Assembly: GCA_025355115.1 (NCBI GenBank)
Contig: JANXLO010000409.1
Coordinates: 1-10,464 of the forward strand
Length of the DNA stretch: 10,464 bases
DNA from: Chthonomonadaceae bacterium
Lineage (GTDB): Bacteria; Armatimonadota; Chthonomonadetes; Chthonomonadales; Chthonomonadaceae
Reading direction: 5' to 3'
The position numbers and the translations under genes are program-made. The notes beneath the pieces were generated by a model. It saw only the letters and a program-made list of their open reading frames with translations. It did not search any database and was not told where the DNA came from. Positions 1 to 6,811 of this stretch are shown piece after piece. The number at the start of each line of letters is the position of its first letter. Position 1 is the first letter of the stretch.

Positions 1-467
1 TCCACGATTTCGATTGGCTGCGCTGGACGTTTGGAGAGGTGGAGCGAGTCTATGCAAGGGGATTATGTGAAAGCCGATTGCCCGACTTCGACTATGCGCT
101 CGTGACTCTGCGCTTCAAAAGTGGCGCAATCGCACACGTCGAAGGCACCTGGAACGACCCGTCAGGCTTCAAGGTCTCGTTTGAGATTGCCGGGGACCAG
201 GGACTGCTGGAATACAACTGCAATCAGCCGACAGGTTCGCCGTTACGCGCGGCGCTGTCCGGAGGCGATGGGCCTCGCGCAGGCGTTGCCTTGCCCGAAA
301 GCCCAACAGGAGTGAACCCTTATCAGGCTGAACTGCAGCACTTCCTCGACTGCGTTGAGCAGCGCACAGCGCCCTCCATTACACCACGGGATGGACGCGA
401 AGCGGTGCGCATTGCGCTTGCGGCGATTGAATCCATCCGCACCGGTCAGCCCGTAACGCTGGCTTGA
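1..467 (+). CDS. Gfo/Idh/MocA-family oxidoreductase, C-terminal part (5' end outside window)
   Basis: The frame is open from the left edge (first full codon at base 3) to a TGA at 465-467, giving the last 154 residues of a larger protein. The segment opens with HDFDWLRWTFGEVERVYA, typical of Gfo/Idh/MocA dehydrogenases just after the NAD(P)-binding Rossmann domain. A beta-sheet domain follows, with TLRFKSGAIAHVEGTW and FEIAGDQGLLEYN. The end has the usual closing helix pattern (NPYQAELQHFLDCVEQ, then GREAVRIALAAIESIRTGQPV). These enzymes mostly oxidise or reduce sugars and cyclitols with NAD(P). The N-terminal nucleotide-binding part is missing, so neither substrate nor cofactor can be assigned. 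The stop codon overlaps the putative -35 box of the downstream purH promoter, so the gene ends where the next transcription unit begins. Confidence 0.88.
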   Translation, partial: HDFDWLRWTFGEVERVYARGLCESRLPDFDYALVTLRFKSGAIAHVEGTWNDPSGFKVSFEIAGDQGLLEYNCNQPTGSPLRAALSGGDGPRAGVALPESPTGVNPYQAELQHFLDCVEQRTAPSITPRDGREAVRIALAAIESIRTGQPVTLA

Positions 468-493
468 CTCTTAAAATCTGGGCGGGGTAGACT
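464..493 (+). promoter_or_regulatory. Putative sigma70-type promoter of the purH riboswitch unit
   Basis: TTGACT at 464-469 (5 of 6 consensus bases) is followed after 18 nt by TAGACT at 488-493 (4 of 6). Transcription would start near 500, about 15 nt before the first riboswitch stem, a sensible position for a cis-acting leader. The -35 box overlaps the stop codon of the upstream oxidoreductase gene. This is inferred from spacing and position only. Confidence 0.5.
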
Positions 494-512
494 GATAAGG
501 AGTTCAGAAAGA

Positions 513-591
513 GTGCCGTGTGTGTGACTGGCGTTCGCGGGGAGTAACCTCGGGGGAGCGCACACGGTGGGGTTGGTCGCGCGCCTGGGCA
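513..591 (+). ncRNA. ZTP/ZMP riboswitch (pfl motif) controlling purH
   Basis: The leader carries the hallmarks of the pfl/ZTP class. Outer stem P1 is CCGTGTGTG (516-524) with CGCACACGG (559-567), 9 bp including one G-U. The conserved GTGACTGGCG (524-533) starts the internal junction. A short inner hairpin (CGGGG with CCUCG) is followed by the conserved GGGGAGC (553-559). After a linker comes the class-defining 3' segment CGCCTGGGC (582-590), which forms the ligand-binding pseudoknot domain. Known members bind ZTP or ZMP (AICAR ribotide), which accumulates when 10-formyl-THF is low, and they sit upstream of purine and folate genes including purH. Here the downstream gene is purH. The 3' segment is also the left arm of an intrinsic terminator, so ligand binding should favour read-through. 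Confidence 0.9.
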
Positions 592-628
592 TTCTGCATC
601 TACCTGCGGAGAGGCCCGGCGTTTTTTT
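582..628 (+). terminator. Intrinsic terminator forming the ZTP riboswitch expression platform
   Basis: CGCCTGGGC (582-590) can pair with GCCCGGCG (614-621) as eight base pairs with one bulged U, closing a loop of about 23 nt. Seven consecutive T follow at 622-628. The structure lies in the purH leader, about 43 nt before the start codon. Its left arm is exactly the conserved 3' segment of the ZTP aptamer, so the aptamer pseudoknot and the terminator are mutually exclusive, as in known transcriptional ZTP switches. Confidence 0.85.
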
Positions 629-671
629 GCGTCTGTCTTCACCGCACTTCTTCAAGAAAGGGAATATGACC

Positions 672-2285
672 ATGACTGCCTCAGAACCAAAGTTGCGCGC
701 TCTGCTCAGTGTCTCGGACAAGACAGGGCTCATCGAGTTCGCACAACGGCTGATCGGGCTTGGCTTCGAGCTCATCTCGACGGGCGGAACGGCTGCGTCC
801 CTTGCTGCTGTCGGCCTGCCCGTGACCAGCGTCAGCGACGTGACCGGCTTTCCCGAGATGCTGGAGGGCCGTGTCAAAACCTTGCACCCCGCAGTGCACG
901 GCGGCCTTCTTGCCGACCGCTCGAAGCCGGAGCACCTGGAGGCGATAGCCGCTCACTCGATACAGCCGATCGATCTTGTGTGCGTCAACCTCTATCCCTT
1001 CGCAGCCACCGTGGCGAAGCCGGGCGTGACGCTGGAGGAGGCCATAGAAAATATCGACATCGGCGGCCCTGCAATGATACGATCAGCGGCGAAAAATCAT
1101 ACGGGTGTCCTGGTGGTCGTCAGCCCGACAGACTACTCCGAACTGCTCGACGAGCTTGAAGCCGGTCATGGCACGGTATCTGTCCAGACTCGCCGCAGGC
1201 TCGCCGCCAAGGCGTATGCCCACACCGGGCAGTACGACGCCTACATTAGCGGCTGGCTCGCGGATAGATTCAGCCAAGACGGGGATGAGATGCTGAGTTT
1301 TCCCGATGAGATTGCGCTGGGATTTAAAAAAGCTCAGGAGTGCCGATATGGTGAGAATCCGCATCAGAAAGCCGCTTTCTACGTCTCGCCCGGCATCACG
1401 GAGCCGTGCGTTGCCAGTGCGAAACAGTTGCATGGCAAGGAGCTGTCCTTCAACAACATCTACGATCTCAACGCCGCCCTCGAGACGGTCAAGGAGTTCA
1501 CTGAAGAGAGCCGTGCCGCAGCGGTCATCATCAAACACACAAATCCCTGTGGCGCATCTCTGGGGGATACCCTTGCAGATGCCTTCTTGAAAGCGCGACT
1601 GGGAGACCCGATCTCAGCGTTCGGAGGCATTCTGGCCGTGACGCGTGTTTTGGACGTCGCTACCGCCGAGGAGATCACGGCGAAGAACACGTTTTTCGAA
1701 GCCATCATCGCGCCCGGCTATGAGGACGAAGCGGTGACGATTTTGCGCGAGAGAAAGAAATGGGGGGCGAATCTGCGGCTGCTGGAAGTGGGGGATCTGA
1801 CCGGATGGAGAGACAAAACCGCGGCGACGGGCAATGACTACAAACGAGTGGTAGGCGGCATGTTGGTCCAAGAGCCCGATCATCTCATCATCACTGCTGA
1901 TGACCTCAAGGCGGTCACTGACCGAGTGCCAACGGAGGCGGAGATCGAGGAGCTACTGTTCGCCTGGAAAATTGTGCGACACGTCAAGAGCAACGCGATT
2001 GTCTTCACAGCCAATCGTCAGATGCTCGGTGTCGGAGCCGGCCAGATGAACCGTGTGCGCTCAGTGAGGCTGGCCGTTGAGCAGGCAGGAGAGGCGGCGA
2101 AAGGGGCAGTCATGGCCTCGGACGCGTTCTTCCCCTTCCCGGACGGTCCCGAGGCGGCGGCAACGGCAGGCATTAATGCAATCATTCAGCCCGGCGGATC
2201 CGTCAAAGACGCGGAGACGATAGCAGTTTGCAACCGCTTCGGAATCGCGATGGTCTTCACGGGAGCGCGTCACTTCCTGCATTAG
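672..2285 (+). CDS. purH: Bifunctional AICAR transformylase / IMP cyclohydrolase
   Basis: PurH catalyses the last two steps of purine synthesis. AICAR is formylated with 10-formyl-THF to FAICAR, which is then cyclised to IMP in the cytoplasm. From the ATG at 672 the protein has 537 residues, close to the usual 510-530. The N-terminal MGS-like cyclohydrolase domain shows STGGTA (about 36-41) and EGRVKTLHPAVHGG (about 65-78). The transformylase domain shows YGENPHQ (226-232), LSFNNIYDLNA, the catalytic Lys-His in KHTNPCG (288-294), GDPISAFGG and KSNAIV. The C-terminus FTGARHFLH is typical. AAGGGA at 658-663 lies 8 nt before ATG 672 and only 2 nt before the in-frame ATG at 666, so 672 is preferred. 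The reading frame stays open back to 567, but that part is riboswitch and terminator. The ZTP switch controls the gene through levels of its own substrate. No fault is seen in the coding sequence. Confidence 0.97.
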   Translation: MTASEPKLRALLSVSDKTGLIEFAQRLIGLGFELISTGGTAASLAAVGLPVTSVSDVTGFPEMLEGRVKTLHPAVHGGLLADRSKPEHLEAIAAHSIQPIDLVCVNLYPFAATVAKPGVTLEEAIENIDIGGPAMIRSAAKNHTGVLVVVSPTDYSELLDELEAGHGTVSVQTRRRLAAKAYAHTGQYDAYISGWLADRFSQDGDEMLSFPDEIALGFKKAQECRYGENPHQKAAFYVSPGITEPCVASAKQLHGKELSFNNIYDLNAALETVKEFTEESRAAAVIIKHTNPCGASLGDTLADAFLKARLGDPISAFGGILAVTRVLDVATAEEITAKNTFFEAIIAPGYEDEAVTILRERKKWGANLRLLEVGDLTGWRDKTAATGNDYKRVVGGMLVQEPDHLIITADDLKAVTDRVPTEAEIEELLFAWKIVRHVKSNAIVFTANRQMLGVGAGQMNRVRSVRLAVEQAGEAAKGAVMASDAFFPFPDGPEAAATAGINAIIQPGGSVKDAETIAVCNRFGIAMVFTGARHFLH

Positions 2286-2313
2286 TTCAGGACTGTCACT
2301 GAGACACAAACAG

Positions 2314-2341
2314 CCCGGCCCCTGTTTCGACAGGGGCCGGG
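2314..2341. terminator. Hairpin between convergent purH and yajQ, probable bidirectional terminator
   Basis: CCCGGCCCCTGT (2314-2325) and ACAGGGGCCGGG (2330-2341) form a perfect 12-bp stem closed by a TTCG tetraloop. It lies 28 nt after the purH stop and 13 nt beyond the yajQ stop. No long U tract follows on the plus strand. On the minus strand the stem is followed by CTGTTTGTGT, a weak T-rich stretch. The stem strength and convergent position support termination for both genes. Confidence 0.75.
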
Positions 2342-2354
2342 GGACGAGGGGATA

Positions 2355-2849
2355 TCAGCGATAGTTGTCGTACGCGACGTCATAGGGCAGGTCTTCCATT
2401 GCGGCGATTAGCTTCTGGACGGCCTGTAAGGCGTCTTTATCCTTTCCAGTCACTCGCAGCTCTTCGCCCTGTATCTGGGTCTGCACTTTAATGCCGCTCT
2501 CCTTAATCCGTTTTGCCAGCTTTTTACCCTCTTCAGTAGGGATACCCTGCTTCAGAGTGATCACTTGACGTAGCGTTCCGCCAGCTGCCGATTCGACTTT
2601 CCCGTACTCCAGCCCTTTGAGCGACAGGTTGCGCTTGGCAAAGCGGGCGCGCAGGACGTCAAGCAAAGTGTCCAACTGCATCTGATTGTCCGCGATCGCT
2701 TTGATCGTCTCATCATCAAGAGTGAGACTGGCTTTGCTGCCCCGAAAGTCGTAACGACCCTCGATCTCACGGGAGACCAGGTCGATCGCGTTCTTGACCT
2801 CTGTCATGTCCAGCTTAGAAACCACATCGAACGAAAATTCCGTTGCCAT
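2355..2849 (-). CDS. yajQ: YajQ-family nucleotide-binding protein (UPF0234)
   Basis: The 164-residue protein matches the YajQ family over its whole length. It begins MATEFSFDVVSKLDMTEVKN, has IEGRYDFRGSKASL near residue 30, then LEYGKVESAAGGTLRQ, a Lys-rich run GIPTEEGKKLAKRIKESGIKVQ, and ends LPYDVAYDNYR. The family has two ferredoxin-like (RRM-like) folds. Members bind nucleotides and RNA, and some (Xanthomonas, Pseudomonas) were reported as cyclic-di-GMP effectors acting with a transcription factor. Whether this one binds c-di-GMP cannot be read from sequence. The start ATG is preceded by AGGAG (plus-strand 2861-2865), inside the end of the upstream ParB-like gene. That spacing of about 11 nt is slightly long. 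The gene lies 6 nt after the ParB-like gene and presumably shares its strong promoter. Confidence 0.93.
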   Translation of the reverse strand: MATEFSFDVVSKLDMTEVKNAIDLVSREIEGRYDFRGSKASLTLDDETIKAIADNQMQLDTLLDVLRARFAKRNLSLKGLEYGKVESAAGGTLRQVITLKQGIPTEEGKKLAKRIKESGIKVQTQIQGEELRVTGKDKDALQAVQKLIAAMEDLPYDVAYDNYR

Positions 2850-2855
2850 ATCTTG

Positions 2856-3767
2856 TTATTCTCCTAGCTGATCTTTGACGCCGCGCAGAAGTCCATCCAC
2901 TGCCAGTTTGAGCGAGGTCAGAGCGTCCTCAATCTGTCGAAGCTCCGGAAGCGTGAAGCTTGCTGGCTTCAGGTCGGACAGCGACGGCAAAAAATCGATG
3001 ATTCGTTCGGCGTACGCCGACAGCCTTGCCTCACCGCCTGAGACTTCTATCCCATCAAGAAGACGAGTGACCGGATCGGCGTCCTGAAAGAATTTGACCA
3101 GATGATCGGTGGGGGCGTCCATGATCTCTTTGGTCTTGTCGGGCCGTTTCTTCAGCGCTTTCACCAAATTGCCGGTGTCCTCGCTGTTCATCTTCTGGTC
3201 TCTGATTCGCTCGACAACTTGTGACTGGAGCTCTGGCTCTTCATTCAGTTGCTTCAAAAAACGGGCATGTTTTTCGGTCAGTTGCCCATCTGAAGGGCGA
3301 TTTGGGCTCGAAACAACCGCCTCTCCGATATCCTCCGGGAGCGCCATCAGATCGAGCAGATAGCCGACTGTGCGCTCCGAAAGGCCGAGCCTACGAGAGA
3401 GCTCGCGGTTCGTCTGGTTGAGGCTTGTCTTAACATGCTGTATAGCCTTTGCCTTCTCAAGGGGCTGAAGGTCTTCCCGTTGCAGGTTCTCGATGAGCTG
3501 CTCTGTTACCCGCTCCTCGTCCTGAATCTCCTTGACGATGCAGGGCAGGGTGGTCAGATTCGCCATCGCCGCCGCTCTCCATCGTCGTTCGCCGGTCACG
3601 ATGCGAAATCTGCCGCCATTCGTGAGAGGAGTCACGGTGATCGGATTCAGCATTCCATGTTGCTTGATGCTGTCGGCGAGGCCACGGAGACTCTCCTCGC
3701 TGTGGTGTTTGCGAGGCTGATCGGGATCTTCGACGATCAGTTTGACCTCAATCTGCTTGACTTCCAA
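2856..3767 (-). CDS. ParB/Spo0J-family CTPase-like DNA-binding protein (orphan, no ParA in window)
   Basis: From a TTG at 3767 the protein has 303 residues. Its N-terminal ParB domain starts like the family (VEDPDQPRKHHSEESLRGLADSI) and has the CTP-binding motifs GERRWRA (59-65) and ENLQREDLQPLEKA (93-106). A helix-turn-helix follows (about 116-140, with RELSRRLGLSERTVGYLLDL). The remainder is a charged helical C-terminal region I do not recognise. ParB proteins load on parS sites, slide as CTP-bound clamps and, with ParA, segregate DNA; Noc-like relatives do other jobs. Here the partner downstream is yajQ, so this may be a ParB-like regulator rather than the chromosomal ParB. A further in-frame TTG at 3800 would add 11 residues, but only TTG 3767 has a Shine-Dalgarno sequence (AGGTGG, 6 nt upstream). 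Confidence 0.88.
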   Translation of the reverse strand: MEVKQIEVKLIVEDPDQPRKHHSEESLRGLADSIKQHGMLNPITVTPLTNGGRFRIVTGERRWRAAAMANLTTLPCIVKEIQDEERVTEQLIENLQREDLQPLEKAKAIQHVKTSLNQTNRELSRRLGLSERTVGYLLDLMALPEDIGEAVVSSPNRPSDGQLTEKHARFLKQLNEEPELQSQVVERIRDQKMNSEDTGNLVKALKKRPDKTKEIMDAPTDHLVKFFQDADPVTRLLDGIEVSGGEARLSAYAERIIDFLPSLSDLKPASFTLPELRQIEDALTSLKLAVDGLLRGVKDQLGE

Positions 3768-3877
3768 TGGACTCCACCTCGTGATTAATTCTATATTCAA
3801 ACCGCTGCCGTTTTGCTGGAAGCAAAGGCCCGAAGAACAGGCAATTGCAACAGGTGTCGGGCAATTTGCGTCGGCTA

Positions 3878-3906
3878 ATTATAGGGGAATTTACGCGATT
3901 TGTCAA
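3878..3906 (-). promoter_or_regulatory. Perfect consensus sigma70 promoter for the parB-like/yajQ pair
   Basis: On the minus strand TTGACA (plus-strand 3901-3906) and TATAAT (3878-3883) both match consensus at all six positions and are 17 nt apart. The predicted start near 3871 leaves a leader of about 100 nt before the TTG start at 3767. Within that leader TTTGCT and AGCAAA around plus-strand 3811-3826 can form a short hairpin. No other coding sequence fits in 3801-3996. Confidence 0.85.
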
Positions 3907-3996
3907 CCCTGAAGCTGGCGAAAGTCAGATGAATCAACTCCAACTTGCACTGTCGACGAGTACGTCTAAGGCAGCTTGTCCCTTCGGCCTGTCAGC

Positions 3997-5241
3997 TCAA
4001 TCAGGTTTTTCATGTGAGGGAGAGGTGGAGTCTTTTTTGTCCGTAGGATCGTAGCGATCGCCTGCCGTCACCTGCTCGACGCGGTTAAGCGTCATGCGAT
4101 AAGGCTGCATCCGCATGGGGGGCAGGGAGAATGTCGTGATAGTCTCGACAGGCAGCTCATCTTGCTCCCAGACCAGGCAGATAAGCGACCCAACGGCTGC
4201 GCCGAACAGCATAGGCCCGATAAGGCGAGCGAGAGTATCCGCTCCAACGATCGAGGAGAAAAGGAAGAGTGTGCCCCCGAGCCAGCCAGTAACCAGGCTA
4301 AAAAGAAATGCCTTTGAGCGAGACATGTTCGGCACGAAGCGGCTGAGAGACAGCCCAACCAGACTGAAGCAGGCAGTCCAGCAGGCGAGCCTCAGGAGAA
4401 TCACTGCCATAGCCGGGAGATGGAGAGTAATGGCCCCGAAAATCAACTGCGCTACGAAGCCAATTAGAAACGAAAGAGTGAAAGTCCAGCACACGGCGCG
4501 GGCGAATGCCGCTGGAGCGAGGATCGGCTTGCGGTAGTGCTTCCGATACCAGAGGTTCTCGGCCCCTATTAGCATAAGAGCCACCGCCGCTCCTATCAGC
4601 CCGAGCCATCCGCCCACAACGAGTGCGGCGTAGAGGATTCCGGGATGGATTCCAAAAATGGATGGCGGCCCGTGAGCAATATCGAACTCAGCGACAAGAT
4701 GCTTGCCCGTTCCATAGTAGGCCTGTCCAGCGAATGTTCGTGTGCGTCCGTCCGCGAGAATCGTCCCTTGATAATCGGTGGGATCTCGGTCACCGTGCTT
4801 TTGGAAGTAGTTGACATAGACGCGGTAGTGCCCCTGCGGGGCAGAGTTGCGCGGCCAATGGATATTTTCAACGGGGTTGGAGGAGAAGGCTTCACCGCCT
4901 GCATTCATGTCGAAATCAAGCTCTCCCCATGAACTTGAGCGCGTATGCCGGAAGCTGATCACTTCCGCGGTAGGATCCTCGCACGAAAGGTCGAGGTCAT
5001 TGCGATTGTGCCAATGCAGTGTTATCTGAATGTCGCCCGACCTGAGATTCTCTCGGATGGAACGCCTGACCGAGCCCTGCTCGAAGAGCAGGGAGCGGGT
5101 CGCCTGTTCGTCCAGCAGACCCTGCATATCTACGGCTGCGAAGAAGAGCTCGAGGCAAGTGCTGAAGAGCAGGCAGGCAAGAAGCCCCAGGGAAGCGAAT
5201 CTCAGTCGAGAGGCGAGCCTCATGCGCTGTTGGTTCATCAT
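3997..5241 (-). CDS. Multi-spanning membrane protein with DUF2135/YfaP-like extracytoplasmic domain
   Basis: The protein has 414 residues. A basic N-terminus and a hydrophobic helix (about 14-37) form a signal anchor. Residues about 70-190 form a beta-rich domain: ITLHWHNRNDLDLSCEDP, SSSWGELDFDMNAGG, PVENIHWPRNSAPQGHYRVYVNYF and a closing strand set. The pattern of W, D-L-D-L, D-P, G-x-L-D-x-D, E-N-I and G-x-Y-x-V resembles DUF2135/YfaP-type domains that often accompany vWA proteins. From about 198 onwards several membrane helices follow (198-227, 250-272, 276-300, 311-333, 340-358), then a polar tail. The domain is therefore predicted outside the inner membrane. The gene starts 6 nt after the coiled-coil membrane gene, with ATGATG and a poor Shine-Dalgarno sequence, suggesting translational coupling. 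The function is unknown. Confidence 0.75.
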   Translation of the reverse strand: MMNQQRMRLASRLRFASLGLLACLLFSTCLELFFAAVDMQGLLDEQATRSLLFEQGSVRRSIRENLRSGDIQITLHWHNRNDLDLSCEDPTAEVISFRHTRSSSWGELDFDMNAGGEAFSSNPVENIHWPRNSAPQGHYRVYVNYFQKHGDRDPTDYQGTILADGRTRTFAGQAYYGTGKHLVAEFDIAHGPPSIFGIHPGILYAALVVGGWLGLIGAAVALMLIGAENLWYRKHYRKPILAPAAFARAVCWTFTLSFLIGFVAQLIFGAITLHLPAMAVILLRLACWTACFSLVGLSLSRFVPNMSRSKAFLFSLVTGWLGGTLFLFSSIVGADTLARLIGPMLFGAAVGSLICLVWEQDELPVETITTFSLPPMRMQPYRMTLNRVEQVTAGDRYDPTDKKDSTSPSHEKPD

Positions 5242-5247
5242 TGCGCG

Positions 5248-6810
5248 TCAGCGGCGAACGGGACGCAGCGGAGGGACGACAGGTTGAGGCTCGTGAGCGT
5301 CCACGAGCTGCTCGATCATCTGATGCAGGCGAGCTGCCTCACCGACCGCGGCGCCGCGTGCTTCGTCGAGCCGGACCCGCATCTCCGGGGATAACGCGAT
5401 GCTTTGAAGCTCGGCTCTTCGTGTCTTCGCCGCCTCCTCTTCCGTCTTCACCATCTCCAGTCTGGCACTGGTCTGCTCAAGAACATGCGCCTGATGGAAC
5501 GCTGATTGAACCGCCTCCTGTCCACGCCGTTCACGCATCCACTCCTCCTGCTGATGCAGGAGCCAGGAGTGACGCAGGTGCAGATCGTGATTATTCCACG
5601 CTTTCGCTGATTTGTAGAGCAAGTAGGGGCCGCTGATGAGCAGGCCGATCAACACATATAGTATGCCGGGAAGTTCGTGCTCAGTCACTCCACGAATATC
5701 CAGATCGGCGATTCGTGTCAAGTGGAGGGCGCGAAGCCCCATGGCCTCAGCCGCGACTTCTGAGCAGCCCAGCACGACTGCTCCCACAAGCAGTAGAATC
5801 GCTACACCCATCGCCGCTCTATATCTGGAGGGCAATGAATCAGCCCCACGCGTCCCGTCACGCTCCTCCAATGCACGAGTGAGTGCATGAATAGCGGTGT
5901 AGTAAAGCTCGCCCATAAGGTAGACAATTACGAAGCCCAGCAGGGCGGAGAGAATGAAGGGGTAGTAGTCGCTAAGATGAAGCTCAGGGCGTTTGAGCGC
6001 CTTCATGTCCACCAGTCCGACGAGGGTTCCTAGGCAGAGCGCGAGCATGAAGCCGCTTACGAGCGGGGCGAGGAAACCGAAAATTCCGTTTGAAATCTGC
6101 TTCAGTGCGCCAGCATCACGATGCGCCGGGCTGACGCCATGCTGTCCGGCGACTCGCTCGAGGCTCGGCATCTGCTTCTGAAGTGCCGCCTCCATGCGCT
6201 GGGTCGTAACCGGCCCTGCGTCAGGCACCAGGCCAGCCCTGCCTGTGATCTCTGCAAACCGCTCCTGCTGACCTTCAAGCGTCTTCTCCAGGCTCTTTCG
6301 CTCCGCGCCGAGTCGATCAATCTCCGCATCGAGCCGTATTTTATCCGGTGCCGCCCGTTGGGTTTCACTCGCGAGCCATAGCTTGGATTCACGCTCCAGA
6401 GCCTCGGACTCCTCCTGTGCGGCGGCGGCGCGTGACTCATACGTCCAGTTGAGAAACCAGCCTCGCTGGGAACGCTCGCCGAGCATTCCTGCCAACGCAT
6501 CCACCTTAGTGCCAAGCTCTTCGCGTCGAGCTTGCGAGGTCGGTAGCGGGGGATTGTACCAGAGAATCTCTCTGCCCTGGCCCGCCATGTTCTGCTGCCA
6601 ATACATCGATTCGGCAGCGTCTTGTAAAGGCTTGTCAGCGGCATCCTCAGTGCGCACGATCTCCGTCTCAGGCGCGGCTGTAGGCCACTCCAAGGGAGCA
6701 TGAGATCCGTTCGTCCCGTTTCCGTTCGTTCCATTGCGATGGGACACGGAGGGTCGCACTGCCGGGTCATGCTCCTGCGCTCCAGCCTGATTGTACGGCT
6801 CTTCTGCCAT
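5248..6810 (-). CDS. Coiled-coil protein with four predicted membrane helices, function unknown
   Basis: From the ATG at 6810 the protein has 520 residues. The start is supported by GAGGAGG eight to nine nt upstream, and the frame's earlier start at 6876 lies inside the upstream vWA gene. Residues 1-90 are polar and probably disordered, with an NGTNGNGTNG run at 26-35. Residues about 94-190 are rich in Glu, Arg, Lys and Ala and look like a coiled coil. Four hydrophobic helices follow at about 243-267, 284-305, 333-350 and 381-400. A second long charged helical stretch spans about 405-505, and the tail is Pro-rich. No catalytic motif is evident. The gene begins one nt after the vWA stop (TAG C ATG), so the two are translationally coupled. 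I do not recognise a family. The layout suggests a scaffold or signalling membrane subunit. Confidence 0.75.
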   Translation of the reverse strand: MAEEPYNQAGAQEHDPAVRPSVSHRNGTNGNGTNGSHAPLEWPTAAPETEIVRTEDAADKPLQDAAESMYWQQNMAGQGREILWYNPPLPTSQARREELGTKVDALAGMLGERSQRGWFLNWTYESRAAAAQEESEALERESKLWLASETQRAAPDKIRLDAEIDRLGAERKSLEKTLEGQQERFAEITGRAGLVPDAGPVTTQRMEAALQKQMPSLERVAGQHGVSPAHRDAGALKQISNGIFGFLAPLVSGFMLALCLGTLVGLVDMKALKRPELHLSDYYPFILSALLGFVIVYLMGELYYTAIHALTRALEERDGTRGADSLPSRYRAAMGVAILLLVGAVVLGCSEVAAEAMGLRALHLTRIADLDIRGVTEHELPGILYVLIGLLISGPYLLYKSAKAWNNHDLHLRHSWLLHQQEEWMRERRGQEAVQSAFHQAHVLEQTSARLEMVKTEEEAAKTRRAELQSIALSPEMRVRLDEARGAAVGEAARLHQMIEQLVDAHEPQPVVPPLRPVRR

Positions 6811-6811
6811 G

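Noticed and set aside
567..671. N-terminal extension of purH from a start at 567
   Set aside because: The segment lies on the riboswitch 3' arm, the terminator and its T run, and has no similarity to PurH. A Shine-Dalgarno sequence fits the ATG at 672.
379..877. Minus-strand open frames over the purH leader and start
   Set aside because: They overlap the riboswitch and the true purH frame, and their translations are low-complexity shadows with no recognisable domain.
3980..4000. Possible terminator after the DUF2135-like gene
   Set aside because: The pairings I tried are broken by mismatches and no T run follows on the minus strand.
3845..4054. Small plus-strand open frame of 69 codons
   Set aside because: It covers the perfect minus-strand promoter and the 3' end of the membrane gene and has no supporting Shine-Dalgarno sequence or similarity.
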